From Solanum dulcamara (lineage: Eukaryota; Streptophyta; Magnoliopsida; Solanales; Solanaceae): a stretch of DNA of 64,000 bases. Where the stretch lies: contig NC_077240.1 in the NCBI RefSeq assembly GCF_947179165.1, positions 74,867,501 through 74,931,500 on the forward strand, read 5' to 3'. A program made the position numbers and the translations under genes. Positions 34,938 through 46,376 of the stretch are shown here, piece by piece (the first letter of the stretch is position 1; the number at the start of each line of letters is the position of its first letter). Under the pieces are notes generated by a model. It was not told where the DNA came from and did no database searches. It saw nothing but the letters and a program-made list of their open reading frames with translations.

Positions 34938-37369
34938 TGTAACACCCCTCAAAACTTTTCACTAAGATTCAGACCCTTCTTCGCATACGTGTAGGATCGA
35001 ATTCGACTATTGTAGAGTGTATGCATGAGTTAGGATAAGTTCCTAAGTAATTGAAGAGTGTTAGAGGTGATTTATGGTCATAAGGGATCCCTAGAACCAA
35101 GCTAAGTCCAAAGAATTCGTCTTGGCTAAGCTTTCCAATGAGTTCGTATAAGGATCGACTTCCAACGATCATATATTTTGAAATATGACGATCTGGGTGG
35201 CCCATGACCTATTAAATTAAAGGTCTTTGAGTCTTCTTTCCAACACCGCTAAGATTGTAATTTTTGGAGTTCGGAGTCAAAAGTTATGACTATCCTAAGA
35301 CGAACTAGTACTGTAGGAATTTCAGGCCTGGGTTGTAACTGCAGGAAACCTGGGCTTGGCGCCGTAGTGGCGCGACGCGCCACTATAGCGCCAGGAACCA
35401 GCCTCAATAGTTTGGTCCCTGGCGCGGCGCGCCACTATTGAATGTGCAGGGTTTTTAAGCCTATTTTCCAGAACCCAGAAAATTTAGGCTTGGCGCTGTA
35501 AGGGCGCGACGCGCTACTATAGCGCCATAAAACAGCCTCAGTAGTTTGGTCCTTGGCGCAGCGCGCCACTATCAGATGTGCAGGTTTTAAGCCTATATTC
35601 GACTTGGCGCTGCAGTGGCGCGGCGCGCCACTATAGAGCCAGGAGTGTTTTAGCCCGTTTTTCTAGATTTTTGGAGAAAGGGCAAAATGGGCATTTCCCA
35701 AATTATATATACATTAGCCTTAGAACGTTTTGGACCATTATTTTCAGTCCATTCCTCTCTCTAAAAAGCTCTAGAAATCCCCTCTCTTCTCCTTCAAATC
35801 CATCTCCAACAAAGGTTGCCTTCAATAACTTCAAGAATTCAAGCCTTCCATTGAAGACCTAACATCAAGGTTTTTTCAAAGTTTTCACAAGGTATGTAAG
35901 GCTACTCAAAGCATGGGTTGAGTCCACCCATGTGCCCTACACCTTCTTTGAGGTTAAATGTTCATAAAAATGGAGTTCCTTGACAGGCTTATGTCCAAAT
36001 GAGTCATTTCATCTATTAATTTGATTCTTGTTATGTTGATGTTGTTGAGTCAAGAAATTTCTAAAATCTTAATATTAGTATGAGTCGATGGATATGAGTT
36101 GTTAAACATACTTTATTGATTTTCTTAACTATGTTGATTATGTTAAATATGTTAATTTTCTTAAATATGTTGCTCATCTTGAATTGTTGATTTAGAATCA
36201 TGGAGTTGTGATGAGTCCCAAAGGATGTGTTAAATGAATAGAGGAACGATTGGATAGGTTTGTATATTGTTACAAATGCATAATTAACTACTCATGAAAG
36301 ATATGATTGGGATTGATCGGATAGTATGATTGAGAGAGGTTTGATTGTGATAGAATTGATGATTTGACAAGGTTCCAAATGAGACTTGTCGATATGATTT
36401 GATTGAGTTGATTGGATGGAGTTTTATGAGCATTGAGTCTTGGAAGGAGTATCGAGCACCGAATTGGGTAAGAGTAAGTAATAACTCAAATCCAATAACT
36501 ACGTCGCCAAACGTAGAACCGGATTGAACCGTTAAAGTCGGATGTTTCCCCAAAATTATTGTCCTGACATTATAGAACTTGGTTGGATTGGATCCATGAT
36601 TGGTTGATTCATTCATACCCTGGCAAAGTATGAACGGACGCGGCAACAACGTCGGTTTGTTGTACTGTCCCTGGCTCATAAGTGATGGTTGTCGGATAAG
36701 AGAAACTCCCATATAGGTTTTGATAGTACTCTGAGTCGAATTGGGTTGAATTGTATGTGATTGGTCCCGTCTAAATCATATCCCTGTTTAAACTTAGGAC
36801 ACTTGATTGAGTTGTTCTTTTTTTCTGAGTTGAGATTCCGAGTTTGTTTGATTCTCTCTGATGTTGTTTCATTCGACCATTTTACATACTCGTACATTCC
36901 ATGTACTGACGTCATTTGGCCTGCATCATTTCATGATGCAGAGACAGGTACTCGAGATCATCAACCGGCGCACCGTTGAAGATCCACTTACTTCCAGCTA
37001 GTTGGTGAGTCCTCCCAGTTTTCGGAGAATACCGAGACTTATCTTACAGCTTTGATTTGTTTCCCTTATTTTGACTTTTGGTAGCCATGGACTTGTCATT
37101 GGCACTTCCTAGATTGTTGATAGAGGCTTCATAGACTAAAGTGTGAAAATGTTGATTTGTTCATTTTGACTAGTTTTATTCTAGCTGATTATTGATTTGA
37201 TAGTTGGTTGGCCTTTGGCCCTAGATTATGGATAGTAGTCCTATAATAGAGTCTTCCGTCGATAGAATGTGATTGAATGAAAGTGTGACTGGACCAAGTG
37301 GTTCACTTGAAGGCCAGAAATGGCTTTCGAGTGCCGGCCACGTCTAGAGTACCCTCTCGGGGCGTGACA
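34938..37369 (+). mobile_element. Gypsy-type solo LTR, 2432 bp, TSD ATATA
   Basis: It starts TGTAACACCCC and ends CTCGGGGCGTGACA, flanked by exact 5-bp duplications ATATA (34933-34937 and 37370-37374). Removing one duplication rejoins the copia 1 integrase at the RSDNAKKY block, which holds the second catalytic Asp. It contains GC-rich palindromic tandem repeats at 35354-35640. The terminal sequences match those of gypsy LTRs elsewhere in this window. No internal coding region is present. Confidence 0.92.
35354..35640. repeat. GC-rich palindromic tandem repeat in solo LTR
   Basis: Units begin with CTTGGCGC at about 35355, 35489 and 35603 (spacing 134 and 114 bp). Each carries palindromic cores such as GGCGCGGCGCGCC or GGCGCGACGCGCC followed by ACTAT; I count five cores. 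They stand out sharply in AT-rich DNA. Confidence 0.85.
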
Positions 37370-37374
37370 ATATA

Positions 37375-38330
37375 TTTTTTAGCATTGTCACTCCTTAAAA
37401 TACATACTAAAGCATTGAATTGAGTTTGTCTTCAGCACAGAAGGCGCAAAAGTGGGTAAACACTTCTCAGCGACTCTTCATAAAATATATCCAAGTCATT
37501 CTAGAGAAATCATCCATAAAAATGACAAAATACATATCCCTAGTTTTGAAATCAACATGACATGGTCCTAAAACCTCAAAATGAACTAACTAAAAAACTT
37601 ACTCAGCTCTCTTATTAACGCTTTAACCTACTGAGATGCGATGATGTTTTGCAAATCTACATGACACACATTTCAATGAAGAAATATTCTGAAACTGAAG
37701 ACAAAGCTTCTTTAACAAAGGTAGAGAAGGATGTCCCAATTGACAGTATGCTTCAAATGGAGACATGACACTAGATTAGGCAACAAATCGGGACTCCCAT
37801 TCATTAAGAATGTAGAGATCATCAGATACATATTCTTTACCAATAACTGATTTGTCATAAGATCATGAAACAAACAATAATTCAGAAAGAACGAGATATA
37901 ACAATTCAGATATCTAGTAACTTTGCTAACAGAATTCAAATTAAAGGCAAATTTTGGTAGACTTAACACTAATGACAATGTAATAGAGGAAGTTGGTTTA
38001 ATAGTTTCAGATCCAACACTATTGCAAGTTTAACCATCAGCTACAGTAACTGGAGATGGTACATTGTATGGTCGGAAGCTAGAATTTTTTTTAGAATTAT
38101 CTGTCATGTGATTTGTAGGACCTGAATCAATCACCCATTTATTTGAAGAGGTAATAATACATATCTTATCTGACTCTGAAAATGCATTAACTGAAGTGGA
38201 TCCCATTAGTGATTTTTGATGTTGAGCAATTTTCTCCGTAGAAATTAAAGCCATATTATCATAAAACTACCTAGCAATAACATTAGTTGTTTGAGTTCTC
38301 TGATTGCTTCCTCTTCCATTTTCATTCACT
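37375..38330 (-). pseudogene. Copia 1 gag tail, protease, GAG-pre-integrase and integrase N-terminal part
   Basis: The minus strand from 38330 gives a short gag tail ending in a stop. Protease follows (38030-38254, with WVIDSGPTNHMT, the D-S-G active site present), then a GAG-pre-integrase region (37712-37978) and integrase zinc-finger and core DNA up to RSDNA at 37375. The main body of gag is missing upstream. Confidence 0.82.
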
Positions 38331-38339
38331 TTTAATTTT

Positions 38340-39091
38340 AACTTCAACAATTAAATAAAGAGAAATGTAGAGGTAGTATCCAAGAGAATAATCTGAAGAG
38401 CTAAAAGAGAGACCTGTGGGCAGCTCAATCACTGGGAGACCAAGTCTATGTAAAGCGAACTTTCACTATCACAACTTAAAATATAATAAAAATAAAAATA
38501 TTCCAGCAGATTGTGTACCCGAAGTCACAAATCCCAATAACTAGCAACACCAACAAAGAACAAAGAAATCGGGAATAACCACTACAAGCAACCCACAAAT
38601 CCAATAATAATTAGAACTCTAAAAGAAGAAAGCAGCCACAAAAGCACAAAAGATGAATACCAAATTGAATTAGCAGAAGTTATAGGGAAGAGAGTAACCT
38701 GAAAAATTAAAACTTTCCAAAAAAGTATTTTAAACACTTGAGAAACCTGGGATGCACTAAAACTGATAAGACAACACCTAAGATGAAACATACGAGCTGA
38801 AATTGATAAGGCGACGTCGGAGGTGAAACACACGATCAGCCCTGCCAAGTCACGCGTCGGAGCGTGAAAGATGGTCGAGAGATGGAGGTGGCGTGTTCGA
38901 CACACTGATTGCCCACCCTGACATCGGTGAAGGTTCTCCCATCCAAAATACTCTTCTACCTCCTCCTACGGTGGTGGTGAGACAAACCAATCACTCCTTA
39001 GAGGTGACCCAAATGATAAGTTCTTTCTCCAATAACTAGAGAAAAGTTTCAGTTTCCAATTTCCAATTTCCAAATATGAATCGTGCATATA
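38340..39091 (-). other. Copia 1 leader region lacking gag
   Basis: About 750 bp separate the primer binding site from the gag tail. There is no recognisable gag capsid or zinc knuckle, although a GC-richer patch lies at 38805-38960. A deletion or replacement of gag is the simplest reading. Confidence 0.55.
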
Positions 39092-39104
39092 GACTCTGAT
39101 ACCA
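39092..39104 (-). other. Copia 1 primer binding site, initiator tRNA-Met
   Basis: The minus strand reads TGGTATCAGAGTC immediately after the LTR end (39105), one base off the canonical tRNA-Met complement. Confidence 0.85.
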
Positions 39105-39278
39105 TGTAATCAGATAGAAGAAGAAGATGTCTTATTCCAATAAATGTATAAATACAATATGCTAACTTAGGAAAGAAATAAAAGATGATTCCTACAAATT
39201 CGATAATTCCTATAAATCTACTATCTAAATAAGGTTATGTACTTTATTAGGAATGAAGTCTATATACATTCCATAACA
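39105..39278 (-). repeat. Copia 1 LTR (5' LTR)
   Basis: 174 bp, TG to CA, homologous to 19532-19701. It contains a short internal duplication (ATTCCTA.AAAT twice within 39190-39220) that the other LTR lacks. Confidence 0.85.
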
Positions 39279-40361
39279 ATTTATAAACTTCATCTGGAAA
39301 TGGGAGAAATTTAAATGCCCATAACTAAATCAATCTCAAATTCTCGAGCAACATCCCGTGTAACTAAATGACTACCGCAAAACACCCCAAAAAAGTTTCG
39401 GGCATTCATACTGTTAGGCCTATTGCAGAAAATAAATGACTATCTCCATTTGTTAGAAGAACTATGTCATATATTCTTATTTTGACTATATAATAACTAG
39501 TAGTTTAGCGGTACGACAAATGTCATTTAGAAAATCTCATTTTTTTAGATGGTACATGAATCATTTTTGTTACCAACACCTTCAACTAGAATACATGTGT
39601 TATGTACGTGTCGCGTCTCATAAGCAGGTCTTCTAAGTGATTTTTTTTTTTTTATATATATATATAAGAGAATCCTCAGCCCGGTGATATGGCATTCTCC
39701 TAATCAAGGATTTTCACTTATCTTTTTTTCTCATTTTTTAACCTTTTCCCCCTATTATTTTCCTGTCTACAGTTTCGTGATCTTGAAATTACAAATCGAT
39801 GTTTTGATAACCATATACTCAAAAGTTGCACCCTTTCAATGCTTCTGTTAATAATTAAAGACACGCACCAATTCAATGAACCAATTCAATAATCACAAAC
39901 TAATGTGGTTTCATATTTATGGCTAACCGCCAATTCTAACGATGTGGTATTTCGACCAACAATTAACAAGAAAACCTCTGACAAGAAATACAAATTGGCA
40001 GTAACATCCTTTATCGTGCTGCTGGATACATTAGCCATTAAATTTGCGAAACCTAACAATAAAACATCAACTGCAACAAAAACAAACATTCGCCAGAGTC
40101 ATCTTTTTCCCAAATCTTCATTAATGTGTTTCTTTCAATGCTAAAAGATGGTGCTCATGAATCCGGTGCCCATCTCAACATAATAGTTGTATGTCAATAA
40201 GTTATTTATTTATTTATTTATTACTCCTCTTTTAATTTTTCTACTTAATTTATTTAATTTTTCTTTATTAATTTTTTAAATAAAAAATAATAAATTATTT
40301 TGTTGTTGTAACATAGTTATAAAGAAAATATAAAAACTACAAAAATTCATCAATTTTTTTT
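39279..40361. other. Intergenic DNA without a confident gene
   Basis: A 67-codon open stretch on the minus strand (39886-40089) is hydrophobic but matches nothing I recognise. The composition is otherwise AT-rich. Confidence 0.4.
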
Positions 40362-40765
40362 AGGGAAATTTACATAAATGTACTACATTAAGAAAATATT
40401 TACTATTTATAGCAATAATATTTTTTTTTCACTGAACACTTATAATACAATTATAATACAATTTTAATACATATTAGCGAGAATAATTTATAAAACTTAT
40501 ATAATACAAGTTTTATTCATGGATAATTTATTTATCACATACTTTAATACACTTATAATACATTGTGTCAATTTCTTACCAAACAAGTATAATATATTTT
40601 AAAACACTTATAATACATTTATATTACATGCATAATTCACTTTTAATACATAGTAAATATATCATAATATTGCTATATATTGCTATAAATGATAATAAAT
40701 AAAAAGTATCGCTAAAATCAGTAATTATTTATTAAAAAGTATTTTTCCTAGTAATTTTTCCTTTT
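40362..40765. mobile_element. MITE-like inverted-repeat element
   Basis: The left arm AGGGAAATTTACATAAATG and following bases up to TTATAGCAATAAT are mirrored by the right arm, whose complement reads AAGGAAAAATTACTAGG and later TTATAGCAATATA. The interior is AT-rich with many AATACA repeats. The flanking duplication is not resolved. Confidence 0.45.
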
Positions 40766-41897
40766 TTTTATTTGAAAAAAAATGTATAATTAAGTGAAAA
40801 TGTGAAAGTATAAGGTCATGGGAGAACTTTTTTCTCATTAATGATGTTAATTCATGAGTATAACCTTTTCTATATAGTCTTTCATTATAGCCAAATTGGT
40901 ATGGAGATCATTTAACCCAATGTAAGCAGATTTTTTGTGCAAAATATGTTAAGAAAGAATACTATATTTCTAACAATTGTATAGGTTGGGGTTCGGTTTT
41001 CACCCTCCACCCCACCACAATTGTGGTCTTTCTATGAAAAAAAATATTGGAAGAAGTTTTGATTTTCTTAATTTCTAATAATAATCTTCATGTTTATTAC
41101 TTTATATCTACTATTAAAAAAGACTCATTTATAAATTTAATAAGGTCATTCATGATCGTGCGAAGCGCAGTCCATTATCTAGTATCAAAATAAAAGGGAA
41201 ACGAATGGTCTCGTACTCCACTAGTTGTTGAGTCGTCGTTATCTCTTACACATTACTTTCTCTGTGAATCTGTTTTGACTAATGCTATTTTTGATATACC
41301 TTGATGGAATTTTTGTTTTGGGACCTCTTATTTTGTTGAGTATCTTGATGAAAATGTTTGGTAAATTAAATAAATTTTGACATTTTGGGCCTCCAGTGAA
41401 TAATTTGGGAAGTGTCCTGATATTGTACACAATCTAGAATTTAAATAAATTATCTTTACGTTTATCTTATTGAATCAAGTTGTCTGACGTGTTTCAACTG
41501 AAGATGTAAAGACAGTAAAGCAAGAACACAATAATTAACGTGGAAACACCTGGCTCAAAAGATGTAAAAATCATGACATGTTCCACAACAGGATATACTC
41601 CCAATTTCACTAAATGCAAATGAGCCTTACCACAAACGAGATTAAAAAAGCTATGTAACCTAAGGAATAATCAATTAAATCCTATGCTAGCACAAACCTC
41701 CAAGGTGTGTGTTCCTAAGTCTTCTAATTTCCCGTAACTTGAAGATTGTAATCCTATTTCAGTTTATAACTCACTGAACTACCAATACATCAAAACACAA
41801 ATACAAAGAAAAACTTCCTAGAACATAAACTCCGTAATAAGAGCTGATTCTTCAAGGTGTCACTTCAAAGTTCAACAGCAACTCAAAAAAATTAATA
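40766..41897. other. Intergenic DNA without a confident gene
   Basis: There is no recognisable coding region. The 41465-41860 part shares wording with 18050-18450 and is probably a dispersed repeat. Confidence 0.4.
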
Positions 41898-42202
41898 GGC
41901 ATAATACGTAAATATGACCCTTAACTTGGCTTCAGCTGGAAACTATGACCTCTAACTTTACTAATCCAAGTAGACACTTTAACTATCCAAAACTTGAACA
42001 AATAGACACATTCATCCTACATGGCGTCCTACATGACAATTTTGTGTCCTACGTGGTGTCCTACGTGTATTGTGCCATGTAAGACATGTGTGTATACTTG
42101 TTCGATTTTATACAAATTTAAGTTTCTACTTATGCACACCTAAATTGGAGGACATAAATGTGAAATGAAGCAAAATTAAAAAGCATATTTATATATTATG
42201 TC
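41898..42202. mobile_element. Short MITE (~305 bp), MULE-like ends
   Basis: The left end GGCATAATACGTAAATATG pairs with the complement of the right end, GACATAATATATAAATATG, and pairing continues imperfectly for about 80 bp. The 9-bp flanks (41889-41897 and 42203-42211) match at six positions, weakly supporting a decayed MULE-type duplication. The interior has repeated CCTACGTGG/CCTACATGG words. Confidence 0.6.
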
Positions 42203-42937
42203 GAGTCAATATGTCAATTCCCTTTTTGTTGTATGAGTTCTCCTTTGAGTTGAACTCCTCCTTTCATCAAACTTCTTTCTTTATCAATATTGTTGTCAAA
42301 CTCCAACTCTTCCATTCAGTTCTTTTATTGTTTCCTTTTAAGATTATTCATTCCTTGCCGTTTGCCTTTTTGTCTTTATTCACTCACTCATCTGCCTTTG
42401 TCTTGGATTTCACGATTCATGTCATTGGGTCTTTGTTGGACCAAGCTGACTTACATGTACAATCATCAAAACTTCATAAATCGAACATGCGCAATTTATG
42501 GTTAGAAACCCACACACAACGGGCGAGAGTGCCTTCCAAGAATTTGATGTAGTCCTATCAAGGATCTGCTCTCATAATTAAAGTTTGGTGGTTTGCTACT
42601 TAAGAAGCAATCTTTTTAAAGTAGAAATTAATCATGCTTTATTTATTTATAATTGTTAAGTTGTTCAAAGTTGATTGGTATATATAAAGTAGACCATGAA
42701 ATTGTTCTATTTATGTATTTACAGTGATCAGTATGAGCAACAGTTAAAAATAATTCCAGACAGTCATTTAATAACAAAGCTTTGATTGAAAAATAAGCAT
42801 AATGTGAGTAAAATGGATTCGCCAACTAAAACAGGAGTATGTAATATATTGCATCCTTGAATCACCACTGTCATTTCATTTTGATGATTCCTTTATGGTA
42901 TGCTTATTTCATGTGATAGTTTGGATAATTTATTTGG
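42203..42937. other. Intergenic DNA; one unassigned open stretch
   Basis: A 113-codon plus-strand open frame (42211-42552) starts inside the edge of the neighbouring MITE and shows no domain I recognise. I do not call it a gene. Confidence 0.4.
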
Positions 42938-44001
42938 GGTTTGAATTTATCGGTGACCCCTTAAAGTTGACATCTATTTTCACTTAGACACCTTAACTAG
43001 GTTTTGTTCATTTTAGACAACTCATCTTAGGTGTCATTTTGACACTTTTTTACAATCAACTAAAATTATAAAGTGTGTATTACACTCGCTAATGATGTGA
43101 CATGATGACTAATTAAAAGATGACATGTGGCATTTGGGTATCAAGTAATAATTAAAAAATAAATTATAAAAAAAGTTAAAAGAAAAACTATTTTTCATAA
43201 ACAAAAATAATTTAAAAAATAAAGTTATTTTCTAAACCCCCACCCCACCAATTTGCCCAACCCCTCCTTCCCCAAGAATTTTCCCACCATAGCCATTAGA
43301 ATTCCATTACTAGTGATCATCATCCACTCCACCTTTTTACCTTTTTTAATTCATATAAAGTTCATGGATAGAATTCAAGAACAAGAAGCTATACAATACA
43401 TTATATAACAAAATGCTAATAGTTGTTAACCAAAAGAATTGCAATGAAAAAAATACAAAATGAATAGGTAAAATCTGAAATTAATGGACTAAAATGGTAG
43501 CTTTTTATTTTTGCAAATGAAATGAACTGAGTATTAGATTAACAAATTTGTATAATCGTTGACGAAAAAAATGGAGTGTTAGTCAAAAATTTCTTGAAAT
43601 TCAGATCTTATTTCTTCTCTCTTCTTCTTCTTCTTTCTTTTATTTTTGTCAATTTTGATTAATATGTCAGATCTATAATTACATTGATATAGTAACATGT
43701 TGGGATAAAATCTTGAAGAGAACAAGATAATAATTGTGAAAGATCCGTTAATGGTAGAATATTAAATAGAGAAGATAGAGAAAAAGAACGAAGAAGAAGG
43801 AGGAAATAAAAAAAATTAAAAATATTTTTTTAGGCTCTTCACGCGCTTATTTGGAGTGAGATCACACAAGTTGTCAAGTCAGTAAAAGTGTCAAAATGAC
43901 GCGATCCAACCTTACTTTAGGTGTTCAAAATGTATAGGACTTACTTGAGGTACCTAAGTAAAAAATTGTGCCAACTTTAGAGGGCTACTGATGGTTCCGC
44001 C
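42938..44001. mobile_element. Non-autonomous MULE-like element (~1064 bp) with 9-bp TSD
   Basis: Terminal inverted repeats of roughly 100 bp are visible: the left arm has CCCCTTAAAGTTGACA and GTGTCATTTTGACAC; the complement of the right arm has CCCTCTAAAGTTGGCA and GCGTCATTTTGACAC. The flanks are an exact duplication TTTATTTGG (42929-42937 and 44002-44010), the 9-bp length typical of Mutator-like elements. The element begins and ends with GG/CC. No transposase is encoded. Confidence 0.8.
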
Positions 44002-44010
44002 TTTATTTGG

Positions 44011-44356
44011 GTATCTGAATTGTATTTGAATTGCATATGATAGTTTAGATTGTATTATATCACATCGAAAGTCATAACACATAATTTTGTCTGGATAAAC
44101 TATCTCAACTCAGTTCTTTGACATATTTTTTAAGGAGCAACAAATAAAATGATAATTTTCTTATAGTATTTTTTAAATATAATAAATTAAATGAATTAAG
44201 AAATAGTTATAATTAATAATAAAGATAAATTAAAATCTAAGTAATAATTATCTTTTAATAAGTAAAAATAGACGGAGGAAATAAGGATAAGCAAATGACA
44301 TAATTAAATTAGTTAAAATGTGTGGGCCGCAAAAGTCTCTTAAAAGAGATGTGTGA
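44011..44356. other. AT-rich intergenic DNA
   Basis: I see no gene. The segment around 44110-44280 ends with a GACGGAGG phrase, reminiscent of Stowaway-like termini, but the pair was not established. Confidence 0.35.
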
Positions 44357-44759
44357 TGGGAAAATATCATATATGACAAATCTTTTAAGCATAATAACTT
44401 CATATGATTATAGTTTTCCTAATTACTTATAATAACAAATTTATGTTTGTCATTATACAAACGTTATGGCGAATTATACAAACGTTATACCCACAAATTA
44501 TTTGTATACTGAAATATACAAATATTGTAAATTGTATAGCGAATTATACAAACGAATTGTACAAATTATATAAATATTATACAAAAACTACTAATTGTAT
44601 AGCGATTATACAAATGCAGTACACGAATTGTATAGCGAAATATACAAACAAATTATAGCAAATCTCATCAAAATATACCCACGGATGGTAATAAAATGAA
44701 ACTATACCCATATAAAATAATAAACTAGTAATGTTTGTCATCTCGTGTAATTTTCCCAT
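44357..44759. mobile_element. MITE-like element (~400 bp) with internal TATACAAA repeats
   Basis: The left arm TGGGAAAATATCATATATGA is mirrored by the right arm, whose complement reads TGGGAAAATTACACGAGATG, with both arms continuing into ATGACAAA(T/C). Inside, TTGTATAGCGAATTATACAA-type near-palindromes repeat at least four times (44465-44650). The open frame 44404-44658 is a by-product of these repeats. Confidence 0.55.
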
Positions 44760-46365
44760 TTCAATTACATGTACATATATAACTGTTTTTTTCAGTAAAT
44801 ACCTTTTCCTCAGAAGATATTGCTCATCTATTTCATTTTATATCTTTTTTTGGACTGTTCCAAAAATGCTGATATCTTTCTATATTTAAAAACTGGTTAA
44901 ATTATTTTTTTTACCTTTAATAATATGCTTTTACCAATATAGAAATGTCAAAACATTTGTAAAGCTATACATTCCATAATTACTTGTGTACGTGCCAACG
45001 ATTTTGTTCTTTCTTAAACTTGGTATCCAATCAAAGATCATTATTATATTATAAATAAAACAGTAGGCATTATTTATACCTTAAAAAATAAAGCTAACAA
45101 CCCTTAATTCTAACTTAGCTTTTTTGGCTATAGAGAAGTAATCAAAGTAGTAGTTGGAGTTTTTCTAAGATACTAGTGTGTTTGGTAATGTGTCAAATCG
45201 TGGTTGTTAAACCTTGAATTATATAGTGTAGACTGGCATTTTCTTCCTTTTTTTAGAAACACGATAGTTATTTTCATATGTCTTGAATTGTATATTATTT
45301 TGTTTGGTTTCAAATATTCTAAAAGATTTTTTTAAAAAGGGAAACACCCGACTTTGTTTAATTAGGAAAATGCAAGATGCAATGGGGTTGAGGTGAAGGT
45401 GATGAATTGTTTACTGCTTCTAACCATATACATTAATAATATATTGATTATATCGTAATTATCTATATATTATACAAAATTATATATCTAATGCTAAAAG
45501 ATTGTCAATATGACAAGAATCGATTCCTTGTTATAGTCAATTCGGTCAAACTGTGAAAAGTTAGAAATATTGTACTTATTTAAAATAATTAAGATGTTTG
45601 ATTAAGTTTTTAGAAAAAAGAAAAGTGATTTTGAGTAATTTCAAAAGTTGTTTTGAGAAGCTAAAAAGTTTTTTTTTTTCTTTCCAAAAACAGTTTTAGA
45701 AGTTTGATCAAGTACAAATTCTTCTATAATAGTATAAGATAAAATTCGGACTGGACATATGGGCGAATTAAAAAAAAAACGACACGTGATAACAAAAATA
45801 TGTCAACACTAAATGTTCACGGATGGTGTTCCCTATACTTTAATTACAAATAGTCTTCTATTTTACTTGTTGAGGGCATCGAGTTATCATTTATTCACTA
45901 AACACTACACTACTCTCTTATACTTTTAAGCTTTCGTGTTCCATTATTTGTTGCTCAAGATTTATATTAATAAGAGAAACCTTTGCCCGATCACGCTGTC
46001 AGGCATTAACATCGGATCTCAGACTTATTCTGTTCTTTTACTTATTGTTTTAATTCAATTTCATAATTACTGCTTCTTGTATCTTATTCGTATTAATAAA
46101 GCACGTTGCAATATAAAAATTACTATTTTGGCCATCTCAATGCGCATATCCATTAGCGACACTAATAAATCCAAGAGAAAAGACATAAAATCATAACTGA
46201 AGTTGTTTCAATTTTTTAAAAAGACATCTTAACTCTACGGGCGTCTTTTGATACCTTTGGATAATTTTTTATTGATATTAACATAACATTTATAGCCACC
46301 TGACATAGTGAGTGTAACTCACTCTCTTAGAGGAGAATGAGAGAACTAAATTTTTTTAAAAAAAG
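44760..46365. other. Intergenic DNA without a confident gene
   Basis: AT-rich DNA with only short open stretches (for example 45936-46196) and no recognisable domains or paired repeats. Confidence 0.45.
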
Positions 46366-46376
46366 TGTTAGAAAAT

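Larger units (their letters stand above)
19532..39278 (-). mobile_element. Ty1/copia element 1, split by three insertions
   Basis: Terminal LTRs are at 19532-19701 and 39105-39278. A tRNA-Met primer site sits beside the right one and a purine tract beside the left one. Subtracting the CACTA element, the two solo LTRs and their target duplications leaves about 4.4 kb, a normal copia size. Coding fragments read in order on the minus strand: gag tail and protease, GAG-pre-integrase, integrase (split), RT (split twice), RNase H. The frame resumes on both sides of each insertion (integrase at 34932/37375, RT at 28529/33515 and 20587/28472). Many stops make it inactive. No clear target duplication was found around the outer LTRs. 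Confidence 0.88.

Noticed and set aside
38582..38905. A 107-codon minus-strand open frame in the copia 1 leader as a captured gene.
   Set aside because: No recognisable domain. It is reported only as an unexplained leader segment.
39886..40144. Hydrophobic open stretches on both strands that might be a membrane-protein exon.
   Set aside because: No start context, splice sites or family motif could be recognised.
42211..42552. Possible 113-codon gene.
   Set aside because: It begins in the flank of a MITE, has no domain, no recognisable homology and biased low-complexity composition.
44404..44658. Possible 84-codon repetitive protein.
   Set aside because: The frame is generated by TATACAAA repeats inside a MITE-like block.
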